Position numbers and translations under genes: made by a program. Shown in pieces: positions 12,587 through 24,797 of a stretch of DNA of 64,000 bases (positions are counted from its first letter, which is position 1; each line of letters starts with the position of its first letter). This stretch comes from Glandiceps talaboti (taxonomy: Eukaryota > Hemichordata > Enteropneusta > Spengelidae), in the NCBI RefSeq assembly GCF_964340395.1, contig NC_135560.1, positions 17,010,098 to 17,074,097 on the forward strand, given 5' to 3'. The notes under the pieces were generated by a model, which ran no database searches, was not told the origin of the DNA, and saw nothing but the letters and a program-made list of their open reading frames with translations.

Positions 12587-14669
12587 CTGAAAAGTGGGTC
12601 AACGGAAGTCAACGAAGGTCAATGACGAGAGTCATAATTCAAAGCAAAGAACGGCGTCATGCAAAAGATACCCTGCCCAACATGAGTTAACTTGATATAA
12701 GAATGAACTGCACGACATAGTGAATTTGTAAAAAGAAAGGGAACAAGATTGTAGAAATTTAATAATACTATATTCGTACTGTTAGACTGGATTCTGGATA
12801 TCATTAATCGTAATGAATACTCTAATCCTGAAAATTTACAAATTAATTTGAATATTACGTCGATGAACATTCCAATAGCCTACTTCACCTTTAAAAGCTA
12901 GTTAGGGTTTGCTTTTAGATGCAAACACACCGTTTATCCATTACTACATGACAAATTGCTTATTAATGAAAGATGAAAGAAGACGACAAGAATGTACTAA
13001 TTTCATGCAAACGCTTAAAACTTCAAATGACACAATAATAGGCGGCAAAGAGAAGCCTTTGGGGTACTCAAATGTATGTCTTTTTGCATAATATTTTCAA
13101 CGATTTGATACGACTTGACTATCATAAATACACTTTATTACTGTAATATATGTATTGTTATGCTCTTTCTACAAAACCGCTTTAAGGCATACGTTGCATC
13201 TTTCCGATAGGGAATTGTTGAGAAGAAATTACATGGAAATGCTTAAAACTTCAAAATGACAAAATGACGAAATAATAAAGATGGCAAAAAGCCTTCGGCG
13301 GTACTCGTATTTTTCTGTTGGATATAAAAGATTATCATATATATTTCTACAAAGCAGCTTTAATGCATACATTTTATCCTTTCGATAGGGAATTCATGAT
13401 ATAAAAAAAAGAAAGAGAATATGAAATACATGAACTATGAATAAACAAGTCAAATACGTAAAGGGAACCCAGCTGTATCTATGATGCTAGATGGTGAAAA
13501 GATACACTACAAATAAGTACTCGTACAAGTTCATTCAATGCTTTTACTGTAATAACTATTGATAGATGTGAATGCACGAACAGTAGACAAAAGCTTCTAC
13601 TTCATGTCCCAATCCTAGAGATGTAAAACGAACTTCACTTCATTGCTCCGCTTTTTACGGTTTGAAAATGTCAAAAGCCTACGGTACATTTACTCATTTC
13701 CGTCTTTAATGAGAAAGGCTCGACCCCTTACATAATATCACCTCGGGAACAAACAAATGTACTAACTCATGATTGATGCTACAATATTGCTCACTGACTA
13801 TTCCAATGTATATTAGTAAGTGAAATAGCATACGTGGTTTGAAAAGGGGAAGTGGTGTCAATATTGCATTTCAAGTATTCAAATGCTAAGTTTAAAATCG
13901 ATATTCTACCTGACAACCAGAAAGACTGTAGAGTTTCAATCAGGCAGCACGATTTTTTCACATCTCACAAGTATTTTGGTTACGAATTACACGAACAAAA
14001 TACAGGCACTGATAGTGCGCATGTACATAAAATATTACATATTAGCTCACTGTGAACACAAATACACAATTTTGTGCTTGAATGATCTTTAGGTTTAAAT
14101 CGAAAAATTCAATTTATGTGCCGTTGTAAAAGAGCCTTATTAATTCAAATTATTGGACATTTTAGGAGCTTTTTGAAAGAATGGCAAATCCTATTTATAT
14201 GATTTTATAGACAATTATTAATCAGATTATGCTTTCGTGTCGTTTATAATATGGAATATGTATAGTTTATATATCATTTATAACCGGAAGTAAGTCATAT
14301 AATCATAACAACAAACATTGCGTTTACTCACATTAAACTTTGCAATCAGCTAAAAATCGACTGAAAAGTGCTGTTTTTTGATTACATATTTCTCATCCGT
14401 CTTACTAGTATCCCATAACAAAGGTTACTAAAAGTAGCCGCGATACTTTCCCTCATGACAGTGGGCGTTAGAACTCCTTGAAGTGTGAACATTAGCCATA
14501 TTACGCATGATTTGCCATGAGACGGACGATGATAGGTATGATCTAACATGACATTATTCATAGTTTAAAGAATCTAAACATCTGGCGAAATAAATATGTT
14601 AAATAATTGTGATTACAAAATATTGCGATTAATGCCATCCATATAGAGGTACAAGACTAACGCACTTAC
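12587..14669 (-). other. GlyR-like intron 5
   Basis: 2.08 kb. It contains a diverged tandem duplication (about 12,950-13,200 and 13,210-13,395, sharing GCTTAAAACTTCAAA and CGATAGGGAATT) and one copy of a TIR element family (about 13,910-14,090). No further exon seen. Confidence 0.65.
13910..14090. mobile_element. Dispersed repeat copy (CACTGATAGTGCGCATG family)
   Basis: Shares AACCAGAAAGACT, AGGCAGCACGAT, GGCACTGATAGTGCGCATG and the tail CACTGTGAACACAAATA with a copy at about 50,866-51,050 and, inverted, with 51,095-51,215. Likely a non-autonomous DNA element; only one arm is seen here. Confidence 0.6.
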
Positions 14670-14752
14670 AACTCTCTAATAGTATTCCACAATCTTGGAC
14701 ATCATTAGGAAATCTTCCAAAAGCCATTTGGCACGTTAGCGTCAAACTGATC
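14670..14752 (-). CDS. GlyR-like channel exon 5 (Cys-loop)
   Basis: 83 bp, residues 181-208 plus one base. Acceptor CTAACCAG|G, donor GAGAGTT|GTAAGTG. It encodes ISLTLTC, 13 intervening residues containing the FP-D core (GRFPNDVQD), then C and GILLES. The C-x13-C spacing defines the Cys-loop superfamily. The exon length and both phases match the Cys-loop exon known from vertebrate GABA-A/glycine receptor genes. Confidence 0.95.
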
Positions 14753-15496
14753 CTGGTTAGGGTGATAAAAACAGGAATTAGCCAGCCTTAATAAAAATGA
14801 CCGAGTCCCACAAATATCCATTGCCAGTAATGTCAATGAATCCATATGCATAGAAACGACCTATCAATGATATTATATGTGAATCATGTGTCATTTTTTG
14901 TATCTTACCAGCCACTAATCTGTGCTTCATCAGCTGTGATGATTGATATACGCTTTACTGTCGAGTCATTTTACTAAGTTGTATGCAACTCATGTAGGTT
15001 AGGCAATTTGAAGTAGGGTATATATGCTGTCAATGTTTTACGACATCGTTTACAAAATGCAAGCCATGAAATTGGCATTTCATTTCATCTCTCACAATAT
15101 GAGCTGTTCAATAAATCGCAGTTCCTTGAGATTCATTATAAGTGCTCACTCATGCTGTTTGATATTTACACTTAATGATCAATACGATGGAATTTAAACA
15201 TTAACTAAAACTCTCCCGTTGTTTTTCTACATTCTGATTGAAAATATATTGCTTCAATGAAATTGTGCAACCAAGGAAACGTTTCTGGTTACAGAGAACT
15301 GCGTATTTGTTTCACTTCACTTGTATTTGTTTTCAAATCAGAATCGCCAAGAACTGATCATAACATACTGAGGACAGACATGAGCACAAATATGTTAACT
15401 TGTGTTAATACCTTGTTAATTTGCGTATAACACTATTATACCTCCAGTATACTATAGATCTGCCTGCCTCAGTGTATGTCTGTCTGTCAGTCTGCC

Positions 15497-15547
<51 letters not shown>

Positions 15548-17358
15548 GAACACGATACCTAAAAAACAACTCAATTCTGAGGAAATTGTATTGAAACTTC
15601 TTCCTTAAGGGAATCATTAGAACTAATCAGGCGGGTGATGCTAGATATGATTTGTTTAACTGACATACAACATTATGCAATTTTTGCTCAAAATTTCTTC
15701 AAACATGCGTAATAACCTTGGACATTGCTTGCATTATCAACGGAAATAAAATAAGTAACATTTATCTGTTAAATTCTATTCTTATTATGAGAGATAGGAA
15801 CTGCCATTCCTTCACATTTCAGTGCAGTTTCAGGGTCATGTACACGCAATGTGTGATTGAGCAAAAAGGCAAAAGTCCTGTCTTTTGGTCATTACGGCGT
15901 TTAGTTTAGATCTGATCTTTTGCAGGTAACGTCCCCAGTATGTTTACCGACTGGAGTAGGGTTTTAAAAAATTCTTACGTTTTTGGGAATGTTTATGAAT
16001 AAATGTTGAAGATTACCCATACGAAAAGGCGACGTGTAAAAGTTACTAAGTACAAAGCAATAGTCAACATTAAGAGAACAAACCAATAATGAATGGGGAA
16101 AGAATGGTGTATTTACAAGGCCAGGATTGATGAGAGGCGTGTCTTTAATATTGTTTGCTTTATTGTCTGTATACAAAGAAACATTTATGAACTGTAGTAG
16201 GAAGAATTTGATCTATAAACACTAAATAAAAAATTGAAGACCAACAGAGCGTGATGATATTGAAAGACAATTCTACTGACTAATCAATAATGGAAGTTAA
16301 ACGAAATGAATTTGAAAATGATTTTTCGAAAAATAATAAATCGACCTATGTACGTTTTCATGTCACCAGGAAATATATTTTATTCAATTGAAAGTAGTAC
16401 TTCCTTTTCGAAATCACTACAATATCAGTCTGATTGGAAGGAACTTTGGAAATGAAAATCTGATAAAAACATCATCCAATCAATAAATCACAAATGATGG
16501 ATTGCATATATGTCATAACATGAACATGAACAGATCTGTAATACAATCCATATCTTTAAAGAAAATCTAACATGGAATTTAAAAAAAATAGATAGGAAGA
16601 GATGCATGCCGTGATGAATGGATGACAGCCAAGTTATGGATGGACAACACCAATCGGCTATAGTTACGTCATTGTACGTGCAAAAAGGGTTTATCTAATA
16701 ATTTCAAGCAGAATCCGAGATATTAGGTTTTTATAAATCAAAACATGTTGAAGATGAGTGAACAGAGCAGATATGTGCTCAGTTGACCTTAACAGTTTGG
16801 AAACCATGGAAACAAATATGGTTCCCTTAAAGGTTGTAAGGTATCGCTCCAAATGTCAGTAGCAGATATTGTACTGCAGATGTCGTATAAACGGCAATTA
16901 GAGAATTCTTGCTGCAATAAAACGTCTAGCCATGACAAATTGTCACTCCTCAGAGAGTCGTAACATGTAAGTGAATATGCTAAAGCTATCTAATTCTGAC
17001 AGCCTTTTAAATTGTAAACTCTCATTATTTCATTACTATTTCTCTCATCGCCATGATTGTGTTTAAAGAGATGACACATTGCTTTTAAGCTGTAATTTTG
17101 AGATTCATTGATCGATTTGTTTCTAGGCAGATGGTCGTTTTATTAGATAACCGTCCCAGGGGTGTTTGACTAAACACTATTGTATAAAATCTAGTAGGGT
17201 GATTCATTTGGGAATCAAATGTGCCGATGATAATCTATACAAATACTACCGTAACAATAAATATATATATTGTGAACATTCCTCCCGGAAGGCTTTCAAG
17301 TGTTAAAATCATGCAATACTTAAAGTTAATTATCTTAAAGTAAGAGTTCTGAACCTAC
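14753..17358 (-). other. GlyR-like intron 4
   Basis: 2.6 kb, phase 2. A (TCTG)n microsatellite lies at 15,477-15,547. Nothing else is recognised. Confidence 0.7.
15477..15547. repeat. (TCTG)n microsatellite
   Basis: About 17 copies of TGTC/TCTG with a few CAGT and CCTG interruptions at the left edge. Confidence 0.95.
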
Positions 17359-17579
17359 CTCATACTATAAAGTACATCTCCACTAGGATAAAACCTCAAC
17401 ATGACGTTATCAATGGTCTGATCGTGGAAATGTGCCGACTTTTCATTTGTGAAATATAAATCTGGAATCCATATTTTATTCAGCAGATGAGCGGAAGGTG
17501 GGATATGTTGAGTGTTAGCATTATACTTCAGTCTTGGGTCATTCCACATTTGACGTAATATGACAGTTGCTCCGTAGTC
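17359..17579 (-). CDS. GlyR-like channel exon 4 (loops D, A, E)
   Basis: 221 bp, residues 108-180 plus two bases. Acceptor TCTCACATCCAG|GAC, donor ATGAG|GTAGG. It encodes DYGATVILRQMWNDPRLKYN, the conserved IWIPDLYFTNEK, HFH at 157-159 (matching the inhibitory zinc site of glycine receptor alpha), LRFYPSGDVLYSM. R116 (loop D) and the Y-S-M-R segment (loop E) are kept. I114 sits where vertebrate glycine receptors have the aromatic F63. Confidence 0.95.
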
Positions 17580-17706
17580 CTGGATGTGAGAAAAAAGACA
17601 CGCGTTCATTATAAATATACCCCTAGAGTGAAATCGATATTACACCATATTTACACCGTCTAATGATATATATCTTTCCTAAACTGTCTATTTTCGACAT
17701 TTAGAT

Positions 17707-17856
17707 GTTATTTCCCCAATATTTTTCTTCATTCAGCCAAGGAAAACACGAGTGACCTAAGGGACCCTTGTCATTATTCGTCTAGCGACTCGTAGTGACA
17801 ACCCTTTACGTCACGAGCATTTTCCGGCTTAATGAAGAAAAATATTTGAGAATAAC
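17707..17856. mobile_element. 150-bp MITE-like element with ~70-bp inverted arms
   Basis: The left end GTTATTTCCCCAATATTTTT and the reverse-complemented right end GTTATTCTCAAATATTTTTC match. They continue together through CTTCATT-AGCC, CGAGTGAC/CGTGACGTAA and TTGTCA. Arms of about 70 bp surround a very short centre. It lies 128 bp upstream of exon 4 in transcript order. Confidence 0.65.
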
Positions 17857-17919
17857 AATTATACCAGCGCCAGTAATATAAAGAAAATTCGGGGAAAGTA
17901 ATGGCAATTCTGAACGTTT

Positions 17920-18209
17920 TGACTAATCAATCAATAAATTAATCAAATTTCTATAGCGCCGATTTCCAGAGCAATTTTCTGTTCAGTAGCGCTGAAAAAA
18001 TAAGTCTTCAGGTTTGTTTTGAAACAATCAAGGCTGGAGGCTTGGCGAATGTCAAGTGGCAAAGAGTTCCATAGTTTAGGGGCGTCATATGAGACATACT
18101 TCGAACACATCGGGACCACTGACGTTACGTAGAACGACCACAGTATAATATTATATACATGTATTCCATATTTTTGTTTAACTTGGTTCGTGCATGGTAT
18201 AATACTCAA
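17920..18209 (-). pseudogene. LINE 3' end (RT C-terminal relic)
   Basis: The minus strand encodes SYDAPKLWNSLPLDIRQ, SSLDCFKTNLKTYFF and a stop. These are the signature of the extreme C-terminus of CR1/L2/Jockey-type LINE ORF2. It is followed by a TTGATT-rich tail (about 17,920-17,942) like the microsatellite tails of such elements. 5' truncated, as usual for LINE insertions. It lies in sense orientation inside the channel intron. Confidence 0.75.
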
Positions 18210-18549
18210 TATCCACTATCCCATTTTGACTCTTAATAGTTTACTAGTATGTCTGTACCTGTCGCTGCTTGCATCTGGCTACCTCTTAGCTGTGTTTTAT
18301 ATTTCTCTTTCTTGTTTCCCCTATACTTCCTAAATAATTCCCTGGTGTACCATATTCAGTGCTTAGTTATTTAGCTCTCAACCCACTTGTGGATGAGACG
18401 ACTCCATCACGATCATCTAAGAGTGACTAAGCTACACTATTTCGGGTAGTGTTGATCTCTCCACAATGATGCCAAACTGTTGAAAACTCTAACATACACA
18501 CCACATATATAATATAAATAAACTCAGTATATGTGAAATGTCTATTGTG

Positions 18550-18550
<1 letters not shown>

Positions 18551-18607
<57 letters not shown>
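18551..18607. repeat. (GT)n microsatellite
   Basis: Pure TG run of about 57 bp. Confidence 0.95.
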
Positions 18608-18609
<2 letters not shown>

Positions 18610-18870
18610 TGGTAAATATTAGCCAATTAATGTACAGAAATGACCATATGCACAAACCTGATTTTCGTCATAGAACTGAAATGTGATGAAACATTTATGA
18701 CAATATACTCAGAATGAGCAATGCAAATATTACTAACTTTATTGATGAAATGTTACCAAATACAATATTTCTGAGCAGTATTAGTTCCATTTCTATGCTT
18801 TCTGACCTTTGACCTTTGATGGCATGGATAAGTTAAATAGTATTGGAATGTCGTAATGTACTGGACAATC

Positions 18871-18930
18871 ATACATACATACATACATACATACATACAT
18901 ACATACATACATACATACATACATACATAC
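18871..18930. repeat. (ATAC)n microsatellite
   Basis: Fifteen ATAC units, then a short GACA run. The right flank (CCATTTGCACGTATGACACA onwards, to about 19,012) is shared with the larger array at 19,840-20,368. Confidence 0.95.
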
Positions 18931-19382
18931 GGACAGACAGACATACAGTCCATTTGCACGTATGACACACGGATGCACATTGAAGTAATCGATATGATTA
19001 CAAAGCACCTTACACCCCTGTACCGAAATTGTGTTCATTGCTTTAGAGCAAGATGTGAATCGCAATTTATTGACGAACCATATAAGAAACAGCTGTAGGC
19101 GGCACACATCAAACACACGCTTAATAATTAGCTATAATTGGATATATTTACAATGTAAAAGAGATAATCGAAATGTTGCTCCAAATCGTTACGGAAACAG
19201 AGTTGTTAAATACTGATGCATTTCGGATGCAATTGAATTCAGATAGTGAATGCTAATATTTATCTTTAACTGGCGGTGTGTTCATACAAAATTACAGACA
19301 AATTAGTAATTACGTGCAGCTGTGTGGTCTTAAACTAAAAATCACTATTATACGTCAATTTCAACACATTAGTTGGTTGTTG

Positions 19383-19385
<3 letters not shown>

Positions 19386-19446
<61 letters not shown>
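19386..19446. repeat. (TTA)n microsatellite
   Basis: About 20 TTA/ATT trinucleotides without interruption. Confidence 0.95.
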
Positions 19447-19447
<1 letters not shown>

Positions 19448-19839
19448 CATGTTGACTGTTAAACAGGATCTACACTCCTCTTCACACCGACCCTGAATGT
19501 GTATATGTTACCATTGATTATATCGAGTACACGTAATGTGTGGTGGAGCATTATTACTGAGTGTGACGGTAAAGCCATATTTCTAATCATGGTTTTCCAG
19601 TCCTTTGCCACTCGAGCTTTATGGGCTGATCATGAGCACTGTTATCATACTATTTAAGTTTTTATACGTGAATATCTCTAATCTCTCATTACATCTCTGT
19701 TTTTAATCATTGACCTATTGATATCATCCATGAATAACTATTCAGCGATTCATAGATATAATTTTCCATAACAAAGCCTTTAACAAAATACGCAATGTCA
19801 TTGTAGTAAAAACGTTTGATATATACCTAACTAGTATAG

Positions 19840-19943
19840 CTACCTACCTACCTACCTACCAACGTACGTACGTACATACATACATACATACATACATACA
19901 TACATACATACATACATACATACATACATACATACATACATAC

Positions 19944-19974
<31 letters not shown>

Positions 19975-20051
19975 CATACATACATACATACATACATACA
20001 TACATACATACATACATACACACATACATACATACATACATACATACATAC

Positions 20052-20082
<31 letters not shown>

Positions 20083-20135
20083 CATACATACATACATACA
20101 TACATACATACATACATACATACATACATACATAC

Positions 20136-20166
<31 letters not shown>

Positions 20167-20243
20167 CATACATACATACATACATACATACATACATACA
20201 TACATACATACATACATACATACTTACATACATACATACATAC

Positions 20244-20274
<31 letters not shown>

Positions 20275-20283
20275 CATACATAC

Positions 20284-20314
<31 letters not shown>

Positions 20315-20368
20315 CATACATACATACATACATACATACATACATACATACATACATACATACACACA
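19840..20368. repeat. (ATAC)n array, ~0.5 kb, with CTAC/GTAC edge
   Basis: Starts with CTAC units, passes through GTAC units and then runs as ATAC for over 480 bp, with single-base ATAC to TTAC changes spaced through it. It forms long Met-Tyr-Val-Cys open frames on the minus strand that are artefacts of the period-4 repeat. Confidence 0.97.
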
Positions 20369-21903
20369 TTCCATTTGCACGTATGACACACACACATACA
20401 TACGCACATTGAAATAATCGATATGACAAAGCACCTTAAATGAAACGAAGTACGTAATTATAAAAAAAAGTGTCTGGTTTGTCAGATCTGCATGACTATC
20501 GGCCTACCATATGTCTTTCCTTTCCAATTTGTTTTACTTGTACCGAGGTAAACCCCATGGCCATGTCGGTGCAATTGTATTTGATTTAATCACAGAAAAC
20601 AAATTATGACAGATTTCTCAATCGTACAAAGCATTTTGAACGTGACTGCAAACTACATGATCACTTTTCACTAGTACTGGTCTACACCATGTCGGTATGC
20701 TATTCCAATACACCAACAATTGTATGTTTGTCTTTCCACTCCCTCGGTGGTTTTCTGGATTTTGTTGTTTTTTATGAGTTGTCAAAGGTCATTAAAACTA
20801 TATGTGTGAATCTTAATTTTCAGCGTTAAATAGAAAGTTTTGAATATAAAATGATGTATTATTGACATCTTGATATCGAATATTAATATTTTGTAAAAGT
20901 ATCATGCCTTGACATAAAGAATGCGTGGTTTTTTCTCCGTAGTGCATCCATCCCTTTGAGGGAATTTAATTTCCCCTTTATCAAATGAACAGACAGGTGA
21001 TTGTCTCCAGTTTCAGAATTTCTATGCATATTGTATGAATTTCAATTCGGAATCCCAACTAACTAATTCACTTGTTGTGATTTACGTTCACTTCTGTATG
21101 CATACATAGAGCGTTGCTCAGGTGCACTCAGTTATAGAATGATTACTGGATATGGTCAAAATTTGAATCTCTGTCTAGACTTGAATATGCCGGAAATTGG
21201 TTGTATTGGAGTGACTAGATTACTGGATTGTGATGTGGTATGAGGAAATAATAAAATAGAGAATTTAAGTGGATGAGTAAAGACTGATGAAATCGTAAAT
21301 TCATCGTTAATTCGATAAGAGGGTGATACCAACCGTATAACGAGCAATATATACACCCTTCCTCAGTGGTCATCAAGCGACCGATAAAATAGTCACCTGA
21401 TGATCGCTGAGGAAGCATGAAACTCTGAGTAATGACTTAAATTTTAAATAGACAGTTGACGTTGTTTGTATGTCTGGCGTGTTATCGTACCCCTATGGCA
21501 TGTAAACATGCAATGCCAAACAGCTCGTACGACTCTATTGACATTGATATGTTCATTTTACCTCGAATTCTCGTTTCCCTACATTCCAATGTTTGCTCTA
21601 TATAATCTCCCGTTCACGCAAAGCAGACCGCCTAAAACACACTGAAACCGTGTTCCTGGTAATGTAAACTTAACGGTTACATCCGTTCAACCTGTGAAAG
21701 GCCGCTCATATTAAAATGATATTTCATAGAATGTGATTTAGTGGAAGTCTTTATTAACAACTGTTTACATTGGAATTAGAGGAGAATGAGCTACACGGTT
21801 CCAGCAGTCAATGTTGGAATTTACTCAGCCATTTCACCAAGCAAAAATCAATTCGAATTCACTTATGCCAGATCGTTCCGAAACATCAGACTGAGTCCAT
21901 TTT

Positions 21904-22010
<107 letters not shown>

Positions 22011-24729
22011 TTGTCGGTATTAACATAATGATACAAGAATAATAGATCCACAGGTCGACAATTTATCTGCATCATATTGAAAAAAGTTAAATTGAAATTC
22101 CTACATTATCCGCAGATTTTTACATTGAATTTTCTGCTCCAGGTTCAATGGTTTGCTGAATTGTCATGTAAGGGCAACATGTTAATACGACACACTGAAA
22201 ACATACCAAGTATAAACCGGTTTTAGTGATAAAAGCTAGAGTTTACCCACCTAAGAATACTACTTACATCAACATCAAATTGTTCAAACTGGCATGAACT
22301 TTGGAACATTTACAAATAAAATGTTTAAATATGTCAAGCAATTTATGAAACGATTTCCTGATACTCCATGGGTAGTATAAGTACTGTAATTTTAAATGAC
22401 CACTTTTAGACAGACGGGTGGTGTGCTCATGTCTAGGAAAAGTCTGGCAGTAAGTGTTCGTTATTGATTCCGTCGAAGAAAATGTACTTTCCATTTCACA
22501 TATGTATGAAAGCTGGTCTAGGAGAATTTCTTCAGGACATATAATGATATCGTTGATACTGTCTACCGTGTTCATGGCATCGTACGCTTACCTGCTGTGT
22601 TCATGTCATCATACACAAAGGGGCGCCGCCGAAGCCTGACAATTCTTATTGTAGTGTTTAATACTAGCAGAAAGTGTAACTAATACATGGGTTATTAGTC
22701 AATATAGTAACAGCCTTTGGATAGTCGTTACATGAAGATACCTAGCATCACAAGAAAATAACTTTCTAGATTTTGATAAGAGAATACCGTACCTCTAACT
22801 TATTTTAAATCAGCACTAATTCATTTGAAGGACAGAGCGAATCTCGTAAGACAACACTCGTTTTCTACCTGAGATACAGTAACCTTCAATGGTGTAGCCC
22901 GGGGTACTTTTTTAAATTATTGCCGTGAAATGAGACGAAATGCAATACAAAACGTACAACCTTCTGGCATCCATTAGTTTCCCACCACGATTTCCGATAT
23001 CCTTCAAAGGTGGAGATGAGAGGATTGGATTCAGGAGAATCCAAAACGTGTAATTAAGATACATGCGAGACACAACGATTCAATAATGCCACTTATCTTA
23101 TTCCTAAAAAGATACTTGTCAGTGATTGCCCGAAAAAGAGAAGTGAGCCTGAAACAAAACATCTCAAACAAATGAGCTTATAAAAATGTCAAGTTATAGA
23201 CGTTTTTCAGTTGTCTTTTACTGTCACTTTATTAGGGTGTATATATTTCAAAATATTTCAATGGTGCATTTGATGAACATGGAGGTGCCCTGCTCTGTAC
23301 TAAAATAGTTATTGCCATAGTGTCCGATATTGTCTGGTCATTAACACATAGATTATGAGCTAGGTTCTCTCTAGCTCTGTTAATGATATTTTAGACCATA
23401 GTTCGGTACGCATATTGCAAAATTACTTTAGCTCCCAGTGTTTTATTGTCGTTCATTCTCCAAAACATCACTCATTTGTCAATATTATGCCAGCTATCGT
23501 TTATCGACATATATATATACCAGAGTTGGTCACATATAATCCAGTACTACAATGCATTTCTAGTATTGCACCCAGAATACTCATTAATGCTTTGAATGAT
23601 TGAACTAAGATCTATATGATGTGTGCACTGGTTTAACTTCTAGTACACTCGTGTGTGTAGAGAATTTAAATAGAACCCACAAAGTATTGTGTATATGTTA
23701 CATGTTGGAATACACCAGATGATAACTGGGTAATTAAAAGTATGAAAGGTAATGCCATAATTCTTACATATTTTATGAATGACAGTCTGAAGGTGTGAAT
23801 AGGATCACCAAGTTAATTCAATCGTTCTAAAGAAAACACCAGTGTATTGATTTTTGATGTTCTCCCTTCTGGGCAGGATACTATGGCGCAGTATTCTGGT
23901 CGGTCAACAATGAACTCATAGAAAGGAAGAAACTAGTGAATGACATAGGGTGGATGTAAATTGATAAAAACACGGTCCGTTGTGAGCATACTAAACCATT
24001 TACTGTATATCCAATACTTGTAATTGTGCCTTCCTTATAAAATTATCAATACTATGACTGCATGTGGATGGCAGCAGACGCCAAAAAGCACGTATGGGCG
24101 ATATAAACAAACACAAAGGCGGTATCAAACCAAATTATTCGAATTTCTGTTCCAATCTTTAAACAATGTTGTGCCTAAAAAGTTTCATTTGACACTTACG
24201 AGCAAATGACTGATATCTATTCATCTACGGAAATATAATATATGTAGAAGGAACTGTAAGTTATTGGCTATCATCATAGGAGAAAGGAGACAAACTATAT
24301 TAATGACTGTGTATGAAGGTTTTGACAATAGAAGTATATTAAATATATATTTTATTGTATTATATGTGACGACATAAGCGATATGAGCAGTACGTGGTGA
24401 ACATTGATGTCAGTAGTGGTCAGTGTTTGTTCTAGTTCATAGTACAATCAATGATATGCATGTAGACATTTACACACTAACAGGTAATAAATGATATCCT
24501 ACTACATTACTGATCTGTCAATAAGTAAGAATTGGTATAATCATTTTTTCAAAAGTGACGGCGATCAAGGGTAAAGTACATGAACCTATTTAGGTTTTAA
24601 TTTAACACGTTTCTTTCATTTCGTTGTTAACTGTCAGTGTGACTTGGTACACCACGCAAGTGTGTTGTCAGATTGTGTCCAAGTAGGTCTACATAATGTA
24701 TTCTGATGCTCCACCAATAATTTACTCAC

Positions 24730-24797
24730 CATCGTTAATTCCGCCACACTGTCAAGTCGGCTAATGAAAAGATCAACACGAACATCAGTCGATGGAC
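24730..24797 (-). CDS. GlyR-like channel exon 3 (start of ligand-binding domain)
   Basis: 68 bp: two bases completing a glycine codon plus 22 codons, PSTDVRVDLFISRLDSVAEL and TM. Acceptor ATCATTTGTAG|GT, donor ACGATG|GTGAGT. The V-x-VDLFI-x-x-LDSVAE-x-TM pattern is the first beta-strand region of Cys-loop receptors. The 68-bp length matches the equivalent vertebrate exon. Confidence 0.95.

Noticed and set aside
19852-20434. Long Met-Tyr-Val-Cys repeat open frames (up to about 190 codons), also near 18,753-19,116, 9,831-10,097 and 61,866-62,342
   Set aside because: They are period-4 ATAC microsatellites, which keep all frames open. No start context, splice signals or non-repeat protein sequence.
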